DNA from: Pseudomonadota bacterium
GTDB taxonomy: Bacteria > Pseudomonadota > Gammaproteobacteria > Xanthomonadales > Rhodanobacteraceae
NCBI GenBank assembly: GCA_029561145.1
Contig: JAKQJM010000060.1
Coordinates: 1 to 64,000, forward strand
Length of the DNA: 64,000 nucleotides
Reading direction: 5' to 3'
Shown: positions 55,529-64,000 of the stretch, in pieces
Layout of the letters: each line of letters starts with the position of its first letter
How positions within the stretch are numbered: the first letter of the stretch is position 1
Program-made: the position numbers and the translations under genes
Notes under the pieces: model-generated
What the model was told of the DNA's origin: nothing
Databases searched by the model: none
Seen by the model: the letters and a program-made list of their open reading frames with translations, nothing else

Positions 55529-56218
55529 GTGAGCCACGCACCGATCCGGCGCCTGTCGATGCAGGACGTCGAGCCTGCGGGGAGCGCCGGCACCCTTGCC
55601 GACGACGAGATCCATCTGTGGTTGTGGCAGTCCGGCGAACCGGTGCCGCCGCGTCGCGTGTCGGCACTTGCGCGTGAACGCCTGGAAGCCCTGCTGCGCC
55701 GCTATTCCCAGGCTGCGGAGCTGCCCCGCATTGAACGCGGAGAGCACGGAAAGCCGCATGTTCGCGCCGAAGGCTTCCCGCATTTCAATATCAGCCACGC
55801 TGGACGCGGCATGGCATTCGCGTTCTCGGAGAAGCAGGAACTTGGCATCGACATCGAGGCAGTGGCACGACGCCACGGGCCTCTCGAGCTCGCTGCACGC
55901 TTCTTCACCGCGGCCGAGACCGAGGCCTTGTCGGCTCTCGCGCCATCACGGCAGGGTGCCGCGTTCGTGCGTCTTTGGACCTGCAAGGAAGCCGTGCTCA
56001 AGGCCCTGGGCCACGGCATCTCGTTTGGCCTGGACCGCCTGCGTTTCGGCCTCGACGCCGAATCGCGGCCGGACTCGCTGCAGGCCATCGCCGCCGAAGC
56101 CGGATCACCGGCCGAGTGGCAGCTCTGGCATTTCGATCTGGCACAGGATCACGTCGGCACGCTCGCCTGGCGCGGACCGCCAAGACGCGTGCGCCTGTTT
56201 CGCCTTGGCCAGGACTAG
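55529..56218 (+). CDS. Sfp-type 4'-phosphopantetheinyl transferase
   Basis: The start is GTG 55529, with an ATG at 55559 as alternative; this gives 229 residues. The family motifs are complete: GIDIEAVARR, RFFTAAETEAL and WTCKEAVLKALGHG (Lys-Glu and the metal site). It would move phosphopantetheine from CoA to an ACP serine; the adjacent ACP is the obvious client. A PPTase encoded inside a pigment locus suggests that the housekeeping AcpS does not serve it well. Confidence 0.88.
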   Translation: MSHAPIRRLSMQDVEPAGSAGTLADDEIHLWLWQSGEPVPPRRVSALARERLEALLRRYSQAAELPRIERGEHGKPHVRAEGFPHFNISHAGRGMAFAFSEKQELGIDIEAVARRHGPLELAARFFTAAETEALSALAPSRQGAAFVRLWTCKEAVLKALGHGISFGLDRLRFGLDAESRPDSLQAIAAEAGSPAEWQLWHFDLAQDHVGTLAWRGPPRRVRLFRLGQD

Positions 56219-56225
56219 GGCTGGT

Positions 56226-56516
56226 TCAGCTGCCGCGGTGTTGCTCGATGTGTGCCGACAACGCGCGCAGACTGCCGAAAATCTGCCGGTTCTCGGGATT
56301 GTCCGAACGCAGCTGGAACCCGTAGTGCTTGGAGATGGCAAGTGCCAGTTCGAGCGCGTCGATTGAATCGAGACCAAGGTCTCCTTCACCGAACAGCGGT
56401 GCATCGGGATCGATTGCTTCCGCTTTGACGCCATCGATATTGAGGCTGCTGACCAGCAGTTGAGCGAGTTCGAGCTCGGCCGGGGATTGAATGGTCGACT
56501 GTGAATTGTCCGTCAC
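56226..56516 (-). CDS. Acyl carrier protein of the pigment pathway (XanC-like)
   Basis: The 96-residue acidic helical protein carries the phosphopantetheine site Ser51 in GLDSIDALELA. The charge pattern and helix spacing match ACPs. It is convergent with the PPTase gene (seven bases between stops) and divergent from the chorismatase gene. It most likely holds the hydroxybenzoyl starter and growing polyene, in the place taken by XanC in Xanthomonas. Confidence 0.88.
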   Translation of the reverse strand: MTDNSQSTIQSPAELELAQLLVSSLNIDGVKAEAIDPDAPLFGEGDLGLDSIDALELALAISKHYGFQLRSDNPENRQIFGSLRALSAHIEQHRGS

Positions 56517-56543
56517 TGGATGGTCTGCCTCGGCGTGGAGTCA

Positions 56544-57632
56544 ATGATCTGCAGCATCGCAGTGTATCATCCGCGACCGCCCGACCTTGCGGCGCTACCC
56601 GTTCCCGGCAGCCAGTTCCCCGACGTGCGACTCTCCGAAAACACATCCACGCCAGCCGTCCGCGCCCTGTCCCCGTTGCGGGTCGAGTATGTCAACGCGG
56701 ACCTGACCGCGCTGCTGGCGGAGCCTGACGTGCTGGCCGTGATCGGCTTTGGAGCGTCAGCGCCGCTTGAGGACGACCCTCGCTGCCTGCGCATCGGATT
56801 GGAACCGGCTTTGAACGGCCGTTTCGAGGTATGGCGCGGCCATGCGCCGGTCCGCCGGGGCCGCGACGGTGCGGTGCGCTGGAGCAGCGATGGCGATTAC
56901 CTGTTCTTCGCGATCGACGTCGACGAGACCGCGAGCGGAAGCCTTGAGGACGCCGCCGCACAGGCCTACCAGGAAATCGGCAGCCTGCTCGACACGCATC
57001 GCGTCCGCACCGGCAGTCCGGCGCACGTGTTGCGACTGTGGAACTACATGGATGCGATCAACGAAGGCGACGGCGACACCGAACGCTACCGGCGTTTCTG
57101 CGCGGGCCGCGCGCACGGCATCGGACCGGCGGCCCGCAACGGCTACTCGGCAGCTACCGCGATCGGTCGTCGCGATGGGATTCGCGTGCTCCAGGTCTAC
57201 GGTCTGGCTGCGCGTCTGGCCGGCGTCGCAGTCGAGAACCCGCGTCAGCTCAGTGCCTGGTCCTACCCGCGCCAGTACGGCCCGGTCGCGCCAACGTTCG
57301 CCCGGGCCACGCGGACCCCGGCGAACCAGCTGCTCGTCTCGGGCACGGCGGCCGTGGTCGGCCACAGCAGCCAGCATGTCGGCGACACCCTCGCCCAGCT
57401 GGATGAGACCCTGCTCAATCTGACCAGCCTGTTTGATGCAGCGGGCACGGAGATTGCCGAACGCGGGTTTGCGGCGAGCCTGCTCAAGGTCTACCTGCGC
57501 AACCCGGCGGACGCCGCGCAGGTTGAGCGACGCCTCCACGAGCGCGCATGCGGACTGCCGGCCCCGCTGGTCCTGGTCGGAGACATCTGTCGCAATGATC
57601 TGCGCCTCGAGATCGACGGCATACAAGGCTGA
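56544..57632 (+). CDS. xanB2: XanB2-type chorismatase
   Basis: The start at 56544 follows GGAG; an ATG at 56520 is alternative. The 362-residue protein is a chorismatase with two related halves: SDGDYLFFAIDVDE, LRLWNYMDAINEGDGDTERY, GRAHGIGP, AWSYPRQYGP and QLLVSGTAAVVGH. XanB2 converts chorismate to 3- and 4-hydroxybenzoate plus pyruvate; 3-hydroxybenzoate starts xanthomonadin and 4-hydroxybenzoate feeds ubiquinone. The about 45 residues before the conserved part are less typical, and only 27 bases separate this start from the divergent ACP start, so the true start may be further downstream. Confidence 0.88.
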   Translation: MICSIAVYHPRPPDLAALPVPGSQFPDVRLSENTSTPAVRALSPLRVEYVNADLTALLAEPDVLAVIGFGASAPLEDDPRCLRIGLEPALNGRFEVWRGHAPVRRGRDGAVRWSSDGDYLFFAIDVDETASGSLEDAAAQAYQEIGSLLDTHRVRTGSPAHVLRLWNYMDAINEGDGDTERYRRFCAGRAHGIGPAARNGYSAATAIGRRDGIRVLQVYGLAARLAGVAVENPRQLSAWSYPRQYGPVAPTFARATRTPANQLLVSGTAAVVGHSSQHVGDTLAQLDETLLNLTSLFDAAGTEIAERGFAASLLKVYLRNPADAAQVERRLHERACGLPAPLVLVGDICRNDLRLEIDGIQG

Positions 57633-57860
57633 AGCGGGGCGGGATCCGGTTTCTTGTTGCTCTGCGGCATGAATGGTTCGGGAACGGCCCCCTCCGTCCC
57701 CGCCTCGATACCCGTTTCGGTCCGACGTGATCCAGTTCACACTTGGCGTGTGCGCGGAGTCGGATTTTCGCTGTCGAGCACTGTGCGAAAAATGCCGCAT
57801 CGGCGGTGCTAGCATTTACCCCGCAGCATGACTACTGGCGCAAGGCGCCTCGGAGACACC
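57633..57860. promoter_or_regulatory. Leader of the kinase gene
   Basis: These 228 bases contain a TTCACACTTGG stretch near 57730 that could form a -35 region, but no matching -10 was clear. No terminator was seen after the chorismatase gene, so read-through into the kinase is possible. Confidence 0.3.
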
Positions 57861-59822
57861 ATGAAAACGCGATTGGGACACTACGACATCGTTGCCGAGC
57901 TGGGCCGTGGCGGCATGGGCGTGGTCTACAAGGGACACGAGTCCTCGCTCAACCGCTATGTCGCCATCAAGGTCCTCGCGGACTCGCTCGCGCACGATGA
58001 GGGCGTGAAGGAACGCTTCCTGCGCGAGGCGCGCAGCATGGCCGCGCTGAACGATCCGCACATCATCCAGATCTACTACATCGGCGAGGATGAGGGGCAG
58101 ACCTATTTCGTCATGGAGTTCGTCGAAGGCGAATCGCTCGGCACGCTGCTCAAGCGCGAGCACAAGGTGCCGGTCGGGCCAGCCGCGAAAATCATCTACC
58201 AGACCGCACTGGGCCTTGCCACGGCGCACGACAAGGGCGTGATCCATCGCGACATCAAGCCGGGCAATCTCATGGTGTCGAGCCGCGGCTCGATCAAGAT
58301 CGCCGATTTCGGCATCGCCCTGTCGAATCAGGACCTCTCGAAAAAGCTGACCTCGACCGGCGAGTTCGTCGGTACGCCGGGTTATCTGTCGCCGGAAGTC
58401 TGCCTCGGCCAGCAGGTCGACCAGCGTTCCGACATCTTCTCCCTCGGCATCGTCCTGTTCGAGATGCTGGCCGGCCGCATGCCGTTCACCGACGAATCGC
58501 CGCTCGGCCTCATGCTGGAAGTCGTGCGTGCCGAGATTCCCGACGTGCGCCAGCTCAATGGTGAAGTCGACGAGCAGATCGCCTGGATCCTGTCGAAGAT
58601 GATCGCCAAGGAGCCGGTCGATCGCTACCAGAGCTGCCATGAGCTGGCCGACGATCTGCTCGCCCACCCGCTGGTGGCGAAGAGCGGACCGATCACGATC
58701 GTGCCGAAGGTCTCGGCGGCGGCAGCGACCATGATCGGCCAGCGAACGCCGGTTTCCGGTCAGCGTCCGTTGTCGACGACGCCGGTCTCCAGTCCGGCCA
58801 TTGCCGTGGCGAATACCCGGATCACGCCGTCGGCCCAGCCGATGCCGCCGTCCTTTCCGGCCGATCCGGCAACCGCGGCGGGCAACCAGCCCGGCTTCGA
58901 GCGTCGTTCCGTGCTGGATCGCCCGACCGATGCCGGTACCAGGCGCAGCAGCCCGGTGGTTCCGATCGCGATCGCGGCGATCCTCGTGCTCGGCCTGATC
59001 GGCGGGGCCTGGGCTTTCCGCGACAGGATTCCAGGACTCGGTGGAGACCGTGTCGTTGCGGCCGACAACGGCACATCGAACAGCAGCGCCAGCACTGCAA
59101 CAACCAGCTCCGCGCCGGTCGCCGCAGTGGAATCCCCGACCCAGGCACAACAGGTCGCAAACGAGCAATCCGTTGCGCCGGGATCGAGCCCGGTCCCCGG
59201 ATCGGCTGAAGCGACGGCAAGCACGAGCGTCGATGGCCCGGGGCCGCGCGCATCGCAGGCCGATGTCGACGCGCTGCAAAATCTTCCTGCCGCGCGCGCT
59301 GCCGAGGAAGCACAAGGCAACGTTCCGGCACCGCGTGCCGCAGAAGTCACCGAGGTCGCGCGGATCACCGAGCCAAAAGTGACGACGCCGGCGCGCCCCC
59401 ATGTACCGACCATAGCGGTCGTCATCGGCGGTGATGACGTGATCACCGAGCCGGCGCGCGACGCCGTGGTCAGCCTGCTGCAACGCCGTGGCTTCCGCGT
59501 CATCGAGGCGGGCGAAGCATCGGGTGGCAAGCCGAACATGGGTTCGCTGCGCGGTCGTGCCGATGCGGTCGTCTTCGTCCAGGCCAAGCCGGTCGGCTCG
59601 CAACAGCTCAACTACTACGGACAGAGTTCGACGCTGTACACGGTGCAGATGGGCGTCAAGGCCTACCGGGTTTCCGATGGCAGCACGATCTGGAGCAGCG
59701 GCATGGAACAGGTCAATTTCAGCACGCTGAATGCGACCGAGAAAGCCCAGGAAGCGATCGAGCCGATCCTGGATGCGGTCGACAGCAATCTCGACGAATT
59801 CCGCTCGCGCCGTCGCGGCTGA
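57861..59822 (+). CDS. Membrane Ser/Thr protein kinase (PknB-type) with extracytoplasmic C-terminal domain
   Basis: The start at 57861 follows CGGAG. The 653-residue protein has a cytoplasmic kinase (Gly loop GRGGMGVVYKG, Lys37, catalytic Asp131 in HRDIKPGN, DFG 149-151, APE-like SPE) and a Pro/Ser/Thr-rich linker to about 365. One membrane span (VPIAIAAILVLGLIGG) is followed by a long linker and a folded C-terminal domain of about 120 residues (PTIAVVIGGDDVITEPARDA) that resembles CsgG/DUF4136-like periplasmic domains. It has no PASTA repeats. The signal and targets are unknown; it borders the pigment genes. Confidence 0.9.
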   Translation: MKTRLGHYDIVAELGRGGMGVVYKGHESSLNRYVAIKVLADSLAHDEGVKERFLREARSMAALNDPHIIQIYYIGEDEGQTYFVMEFVEGESLGTLLKREHKVPVGPAAKIIYQTALGLATAHDKGVIHRDIKPGNLMVSSRGSIKIADFGIALSNQDLSKKLTSTGEFVGTPGYLSPEVCLGQQVDQRSDIFSLGIVLFEMLAGRMPFTDESPLGLMLEVVRAEIPDVRQLNGEVDEQIAWILSKMIAKEPVDRYQSCHELADDLLAHPLVAKSGPITIVPKVSAAAATMIGQRTPVSGQRPLSTTPVSSPAIAVANTRITPSAQPMPPSFPADPATAAGNQPGFERRSVLDRPTDAGTRRSSPVVPIAIAAILVLGLIGGAWAFRDRIPGLGGDRVVAADNGTSNSSASTATTSSAPVAAVESPTQAQQVANEQSVAPGSSPVPGSAEATASTSVDGPGPRASQADVDALQNLPAARAAEEAQGNVPAPRAAEVTEVARITEPKVTTPARPHVPTIAVVIGGDDVITEPARDAVVSLLQRRGFRVIEAGEASGGKPNMGSLRGRADAVVFVQAKPVGSQQLNYYGQSSTLYTVQMGVKAYRVSDGSTIWSSGMEQVNFSTLNATEKAQEAIEPILDAVDSNLDEFRSRRRG

Positions 59823-59840
59823 GGCACACTTCGATCAACG

Positions 59841-59881
59841 ATCCGTTCGTCCCGCAGCTACGGGACGAACGGATTTTTTTT
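59841..59881 (+). terminator. Strong intrinsic terminator after the kinase gene
   Basis: Bases 59841-59854 and 59861-59874 form a perfect 14-pair stem with loop CAGCTA and run into seven Ts. It also separates the kinase from the convergent uvrD gene. Confidence 0.95.
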
Positions 59882-59886
59882 GCGCA

Positions 59887-62109
59887 TCAGATCGTGCCGA
59901 GATTGGCGTAGGCGAGGACCAGCCATTTCTGCCCGGCATTCTCGAAGTTGACCTGCACGCGCGTGTGCGCGCCGCTGCCTTCGTAGTCGATGATCACGCC
60001 TTCACCAAAATGGGCATGCCGCACGCGCTGGCCGAGCTTGAGTCCGGCCAGCGCGGTGCCTGGCGAGGCTTGCTGGCCCTCCCTCGATGGGCGACTCACT
60101 TGCACGCGCGGACGGATCTCATGCAGCAGCTCGCGCGGAATCTCGCCGAGGAAACGTGACGGTCGGCCGTACATTTCCATGCCATGCATGCGACGTGTCT
60201 CGGCGTAACAGAGGATCAGATGCGTGCGTGCGCGCGTGATGCCGACGTAGGCGAGGCGACGCTCCTCCTCGAGCCGACCGGGTTCCTCGACCGACTTGTG
60301 GCTCGGGAACAGGCCGTCCTCGAGGCCGACCAGGAAAACCAGCGGAAACTCCAGGCCCTTGGCCGAGTGCAGGGTCATCAGCTGTACGCAATCCTGCCAG
60401 GCCTCGCCCTGCGCCTCGCCGGCTTCGAGTGCCGCATGCGAGAGAAACGCGGCCAGATCGGACAGGCCGGCGTCGATGTCTTCCTGGGTGAGTTCGAACC
60501 GGCTCGCGACGTTGACGAGTTCATCGAGGTTCTCGAGGCGCGACTCGGCGCTGGTCTTGTCCTTCTCGTGATACTCGCGCAGCCCCGAACGTGCGATCGC
60601 GTGGTCCATCTGTTCGGCCAGCGATAGAGGCCGGGAGTCGGACGAGCCGGCGTCGACGACCCCCGGTTCGCGAGCCCCGATTCCCGAATCTTCGAGACAG
60701 TCGCGCGCGAGCTCGTCGATCAACTGCAGGAAACCTCGCAGGGCATTCTTCGCACGCCCCGCCAGCGTGCTGTCGGTCAATTCGGCCAGCACGGCCTCCC
60801 ACATCGAGGTGTCCTCGCGGCGTGCGCGCGCGCGCAGCAGATCGACCGTGCGGTCGCCGATGCCGCGCGGCGGCGTGTTGACCACGCGTTCGAACGCCGC
60901 GTCGTCATGACGATTCGCGATCAGGCGCAGGTAGGCGAGGGCGTCCTTGACCTCGGCACGATCGAAGAAACGCTGGCCGCCATAGACACGATAGGCGATC
61001 TTGTTCTGGACCAGCTGTTCCTCGAAATTGCGTGACTGCGCATTCGAGCGGTAGAGGATCGCGACCTCGCTGGCCCGATGGTCACGCAGGTATTCGCGGA
61101 TGCGCTCGATGACAAAGCGTGCCTCGTCCTGCTCGTTGTAGGCCGCATAGACCTCGATCGGATCACCGCCGCCGTCGGCGGTCCACAGCTGCTTGCCGAG
61201 GCGATTCGGATTGTGCGCGATGACCGCATTCGCGGCTCCGAGGATATTCGCAGTCGAGCGATAGTTCTGTTCGAGCCGGATCGTCCCGGCATTCGGGAAA
61301 TCACGCAGGAAGTGCTGCACGTTCTCGACGCGTGCGCCGCGCCAGCCGTAGATCGCCTGGTCATCGTCGCCGACCACGAACACCTGGCCGGTAGTGCCGG
61401 CCAGCACCCGGATCCATGCGTACTGCAGGGTGTTGGTGTCCTGGAACTCATCGATCAGCAGATGTCGATAGCGCTCGCGATAGTGGGCAAGCAAGGCATC
61501 GTCCTGCAGCCAGAGTTCATGCGCGCGCAACAGCAGCTCGGCGAAATCGACCAGGCCGGCGCGCTGGCAGGCGCGCTCGTAGGCGACGTAGATATCGACC
61601 AGGGTGCTGGCCAGTGGGTTGCCGGCCGCATCGATGGCCTCCGGCCGCTTGCCCTCATCCTTGGCCGAGTTGATGAACCAGGCGGCCTGGCGCGGGGGAA
61701 ACCGCGCCTCATCGATGCCCAGGCCCTGGATCGTGCGCTTGACCAGACGCTGCTGGTCGTCGGAATCGAGGATCTGGAAGGTTTCGGGAAGGCGTGCCTC
61801 GCGCCAGTGCCTGCGCAGCAGACGATGCGCGATGCCGTGAAAGGTGCCGATGGTCAGGCCGCGCGGACCTTCGCCGACCAGAGCCTGCGTTCGTGCACGC
61901 ATTTCGGCGGCGGCCTTGTTCGTGAAGGTGACGGCGAGGATCGACCACGCCGACACCCGTTCCACGTCGAGCAGCCAGCCGATGCGATGGGTAAGTACGC
62001 GGGTCTTGCCGGAACCGGCGCCGGCCAGCACGAGATAGTGGCCGGGTGCCGCGCTGACTGCTTCGCGTTGGGCCGGATTGAGATCATCCAGCAAGTGGGA
62101 GACATCCAT
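59887..62109 (-). CDS. uvrD: DNA helicase II
   Basis: The 740-residue superfamily 1A helicase removes incised oligomers in nucleotide-excision and mismatch repair. It shows motif I GAGSGKT (30-36), DEFQDTN, the QxxR segment GDDDQAIYGWRGA, EQNYRS, LMTLHSAKGLEFPLVF and the C-terminal GITRART with a Tudor-like tail (VRHAHFGEGVIIDYEGSG). Length equals that of E. coli UvrD plus a few residues. It stands alone and convergent with the kinase gene. Confidence 0.95.
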   Translation of the reverse strand: MDVSHLLDDLNPAQREAVSAAPGHYLVLAGAGSGKTRVLTHRIGWLLDVERVSAWSILAVTFTNKAAAEMRARTQALVGEGPRGLTIGTFHGIAHRLLRRHWREARLPETFQILDSDDQQRLVKRTIQGLGIDEARFPPRQAAWFINSAKDEGKRPEAIDAAGNPLASTLVDIYVAYERACQRAGLVDFAELLLRAHELWLQDDALLAHYRERYRHLLIDEFQDTNTLQYAWIRVLAGTTGQVFVVGDDDQAIYGWRGARVENVQHFLRDFPNAGTIRLEQNYRSTANILGAANAVIAHNPNRLGKQLWTADGGGDPIEVYAAYNEQDEARFVIERIREYLRDHRASEVAILYRSNAQSRNFEEQLVQNKIAYRVYGGQRFFDRAEVKDALAYLRLIANRHDDAAFERVVNTPPRGIGDRTVDLLRARARREDTSMWEAVLAELTDSTLAGRAKNALRGFLQLIDELARDCLEDSGIGAREPGVVDAGSSDSRPLSLAEQMDHAIARSGLREYHEKDKTSAESRLENLDELVNVASRFELTQEDIDAGLSDLAAFLSHAALEAGEAQGEAWQDCVQLMTLHSAKGLEFPLVFLVGLEDGLFPSHKSVEEPGRLEEERRLAYVGITRARTHLILCYAETRRMHGMEMYGRPSRFLGEIPRELLHEIRPRVQVSRPSREGQQASPGTALAGLKLGQRVRHAHFGEGVIIDYEGSGAHTRVQVNFENAGQKWLVLAYANLGTI

Positions 62110-62192
62110 CGCGCCAGATTAACCGAGTTCGTGTCGCGCAGGATCGCGAATGAGCGCGATCCTGCGCGAAGCGCGCGGGCTGCTCCGCGCGG

Positions 62193-62411
62193 TCAGGGCT
62201 TGCGCATCGCTCCGGCCGCAACGAGACCCAGCCCGACCAGGGCGCCGATGCCACCGAGCCACTGCGGCACGGTCTTTTCCTGTTTCACCGTGGCGGAAAA
62301 TTCGCCGATCTTGAGCACTTCCTTGTCCTTGGTGAAATTGAGGTTGCCGGTGAAGGCCGCCGCGCCGACGGCAATCAGCAGGATTCCGGCGATGATCAAT
62401 CCGATGCGCAT
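62193..62411 (-). CDS. Small two-span membrane protein
   Basis: The start at 62411 follows AAGGGA; the 72-residue product has a span at each end (IGLIIAGILLIAVGAAAF and GIGALVGLGLVAAGAM) with a short polar loop (TKDKEVLKIGEFSATVKQ). It resembles DUF3185-type proteins of the inner membrane. No role is known. It reads away from the YqhA-like gene. Confidence 0.7.
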   Translation of the reverse strand: MRIGLIIAGILLIAVGAAAFTGNLNFTKDKEVLKIGEFSATVKQEKTVPQWLGGIGALVGLGLVAAGAMRKP

Positions 62412-62530
62412 GTTCGTTTCCCTTTTCAAGATCCGTGAGGCAACGAGCATGTCGATCGGCGACGGCAACCGCAATACATCGGCGGATCGGCGCCCAGCCC
62501 GCATTCAGGAAACTTGCGTGTCCTCTCGCC

Positions 62531-63154
62531 TCAGTGCGCGTCGCCCGGCTTGCTGCGCGGAATCGATTGCATCAGCCGATCGGTATAGGCGATGCCGATC
62601 GCCGAGAGGATGAAGACGCAATGGATGATGGTCTGCCACATGACGCCGACCGTGGTCAGCGTCGAACACTTCTGCACCGTGCCGTTGATCGCCGCCTGCG
62701 ACGCACTGATCAGTTCGTCGCCAACGCACAGCGGCAGACCTTCCAGCGTTCCCGCCGCGATGAAGGTCTTGAGCAGGTGGATCGAGGAGATGCCGATGAT
62801 CGCCATCGCCAGCTTGACCTTGAGCACCGACGCATTGACGTGGCTCAGCCATTCCGGCTGATCAGGATGACCCTGCAGGCCGAGTCGCGAAACGAACGTC
62901 TCGTATCCGCCGACGATGACCATGATCAGCAGGTTCGAGATCATCACGACGTCGATCAGGCCGAGCACGATCAGCATGATCTGCTGCTCGCCGAACGAGG
63001 TCGCGTGCAGGATCAGGTGCAGCAGTTCCTTGACGAACAGCACGACATACACGCCCTGGGCAACGATCAACCCGAGATACAGCGGCAATTGCAGCCAGCG
63101 TGAGGAAAAGATCAGGGCGGGGAAGAAGCTCAAGGGAGGCTTGACGGGCTGCAT
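62531..63154 (-). CDS. YqhA/UPF0114-family membrane protein
   Basis: The 207-residue protein has three or four membrane spans ([50 protein letters not shown] and [16 protein letters not shown]). The [21 protein letters not shown] pattern and the loop before the last span match TIGR00645-type proteins. The region between the last two spans holds Cys142 and Cys161-type residues that may pair in the periplasm. The function is not known. The 119-base leader to the next membrane gene holds no visible terminator. Confidence 0.87.
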   Translation of the reverse strand: MQPVKPPLSFFPALIFSSRWLQLPLYLGLIVAQGVYVVLFVKELLHLILHATSFGEQQIMLIVLGLIDVVMISNLLIMVIVGGYETFVSRLGLQGHPDQPEWLSHVNASVLKVKLAMAIIGISSIHLLKTFIAAGTLEGLPLCVGDELISASQAAINGTVQKCSTLTTVGVMWQTIIHCVFILSAIGIAYTDRLMQSIPRSKPGDAH

Positions 63155-63248
63155 GCGCGGTTTCGGTCCGTATCGGGGTCGCCGATTCTAGGGCAACGCC
63201 TGCCTCCCGGCGCAAGCGCGACGCCGCTGTCGGCGAGAACGCTGCGGA

Positions 63249-64000
63249 CTACGCCTGGCCGACTCGTCGAACACCGGGCAAACCCAGCACGTACGCGGCG
63301 CCCATCAACATCGTCGGGGTGTAGTAGCCGCCCTTCGGCGTGATCGCGAGCAGGTGATCGACAATGCCGAGACTCGCACTGACCGTGAGGTCGTAGCCGT
63401 TCGGCGTGACCAGCGACAGCGCGACCTGTTTGCCCGCCGCATTGGTGGCCTCGCCCCAGATCTGGCAACCACTGCTTTCACGCTGCTGCTGATCGGGTCC
63501 GGCGGTCCGCGCGGCCTTGCCCTGCAGGTAGGCCTGCACCGGCCGCAGCGCAAGCAGCCACTGCAGGCGACGCAGATGGCGCGCACGCTTTATGGTTTTC
63601 ATCGGAACGGCAATGTAGGTCTCGATGTTCGGGATGCCGGTCGAGACAAAGGCGGTGTAGACGTCGCCCCACGGGATCGTCATTGCAGACCGCACGCGGC
63701 CGTCCTCGCGGACGAACTCGCGCGATTTCCACGCGAGTGGCACGTCGACGACTGCGCCGTCGATGCGCGCCCGTCCGCCCCTGGCCAGGCCTTCGACACT
63801 GGTCCTGGCGGTGCCGGGGCTGGGTCCGCCCGCTGCTTCGAAACCTAGCACGAGATGGTTTGCGTCGGGCAGGCGCTGCTTCAGCATCGCCGCGACGCAA
63901 TCGGTAGGCACGACATCGAAACCGGTGCCCGGAAACACGACGACGCCCTCGTGCTGGGCGCGATTGTGCGCATGATGGCAATGGGCGAACACCTCGATCT
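63249..64000 (-). CDS. Saccharopine dehydrogenase-like protein, N-terminus beyond window
   Basis: The frame is open to the window edge. It encodes the C-terminal two thirds of a saccharopine-dehydrogenase-type NAD(P)-binding protein: VVFPGTGFDVVPTDCVAAML near the visible start, GPSPGTARTSVEGL, VPLAWKSREF, and a C-terminal segment (GGYYTPTMLMGAAYVL). Only part of the Rossmann segment is visible. Family members include trans-enoyl reductases acting on lipids. The start and any operon partners are off the window. Confidence 0.75.
   Translation of the reverse strand, partial: IEVFAHCHHAHNRAQHEGVVVFPGTGFDVVPTDCVAAMLKQRLPDANHLVLGFEAAGGPSPGTARTSVEGLARGGRARIDGAVVDVPLAWKSREFVREDGRVRSAMTIPWGDVYTAFVSTGIPNIETYIAVPMKTIKRARHLRRLQWLLALRPVQAYLQGKAARTAGPDQQQRESSGCQIWGEATNAAGKQVALSLVTPNGYDLTVSASLGIVDHLLAITPKGGYYTPTMLMGAAYVLGLPGVRRVGQA

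Noticed and set aside
1-64000. tRNA, rRNA, tmRNA or RNase P RNA
   Set aside because: No cloverleaf, tmRNA start or conserved RNA core sequence was recognised by eye on either strand; a covariance-model search would be decisive.

Overview
The window is GC-rich, densely packed bacterial chromosome and reads as a member of the Xanthomonadales (Lysobacterales). The main reasons are a xanthomonadin/aryl-polyene pigment locus with a XanB2-type chorismatase, the hemD-hemX-hemY order, secreted S9, M14 and DUF885 peptidases typical of the group, and Xanthomonadales-style intergenic repeats. No rRNA, tRNA, CRISPR array, insertion sequence or prophage was recognised. Genus cannot be fixed from the sequence alone.

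Layout. 0-6.3 kb: end of a membrane protein, a small HTH-like protein, an alpha/beta hydrolase, an OmpR-type two-component pair and an LTA-synthase-like sulfatase. 6.3-8.3 kb: a KOW protein, then a MerR/B12-binding regulator divergent from a fasciclin protein, with repeated TGGACA boxes between them. 9-25.7 kb: a secretome block of M14 peptidase, two DUF885 peptidases, an S9 peptidase, lipoproteins, a choice-of-anchor lipase-like protein and a 1176-residue multidomain surface protein ending in an IPTL-CTERM-like tail and a strong terminator. 25.8-28.2 kb: a phasin-like, tiny-membrane-protein and PhnA-like unit.

28.3-37.5 kb: two TPR/sulfotransferase-type proteins, glnA, uppP, a PEBP protein, a Ycf46-like AAA ATPase and an HU-like protein. 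37.5-38.9 kb is a lower-GC islet with an orphan ORF and a HI1419/HI1420-type toxin-antitoxin pair. 39-43.2 kb holds housekeeping enzymes (YheT hydrolase, PlsC-type acyltransferase, SrkA kinase, YdiI-type thioesterase, DUF2845). 43.3-43.8 kb is a duplicated composite palindromic repeat. 44-47.2 kb is hemD-hemX-hemY.

47.3-57.6 kb holds part of an aryl-polyene pigment pathway. A minus-strand operon with GTGA and ATGA overlaps encodes a membrane protein, a FabZ-like dehydratase, an LpxL-like acyltransferase, a LolA-like carrier, an MMPL exporter and a second dehydratase. Divergent plus-strand genes encode a flavin-dependent halogenase with WxWxIP and a 4'-phosphopantetheinyl transferase. An ACP and the chorismatase XanB2 follow, divergently arranged. 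The expected logic is that XanB2 makes the hydroxybenzoate starter, the PPTase activates the ACP, the dehydratases make the polyene, the halogenase modifies the aryl head, and the acyltransferase, LolA and MMPL proteins esterify and move the product outward. The ketosynthase, ketoreductase and aryl-ACP ligase are absent, so the pathway must be split across the genome. 57.8-64 kb: a membrane Ser/Thr kinase, uvrD, two small membrane proteins and a saccharopine-dehydrogenase-like gene cut by the window edge.
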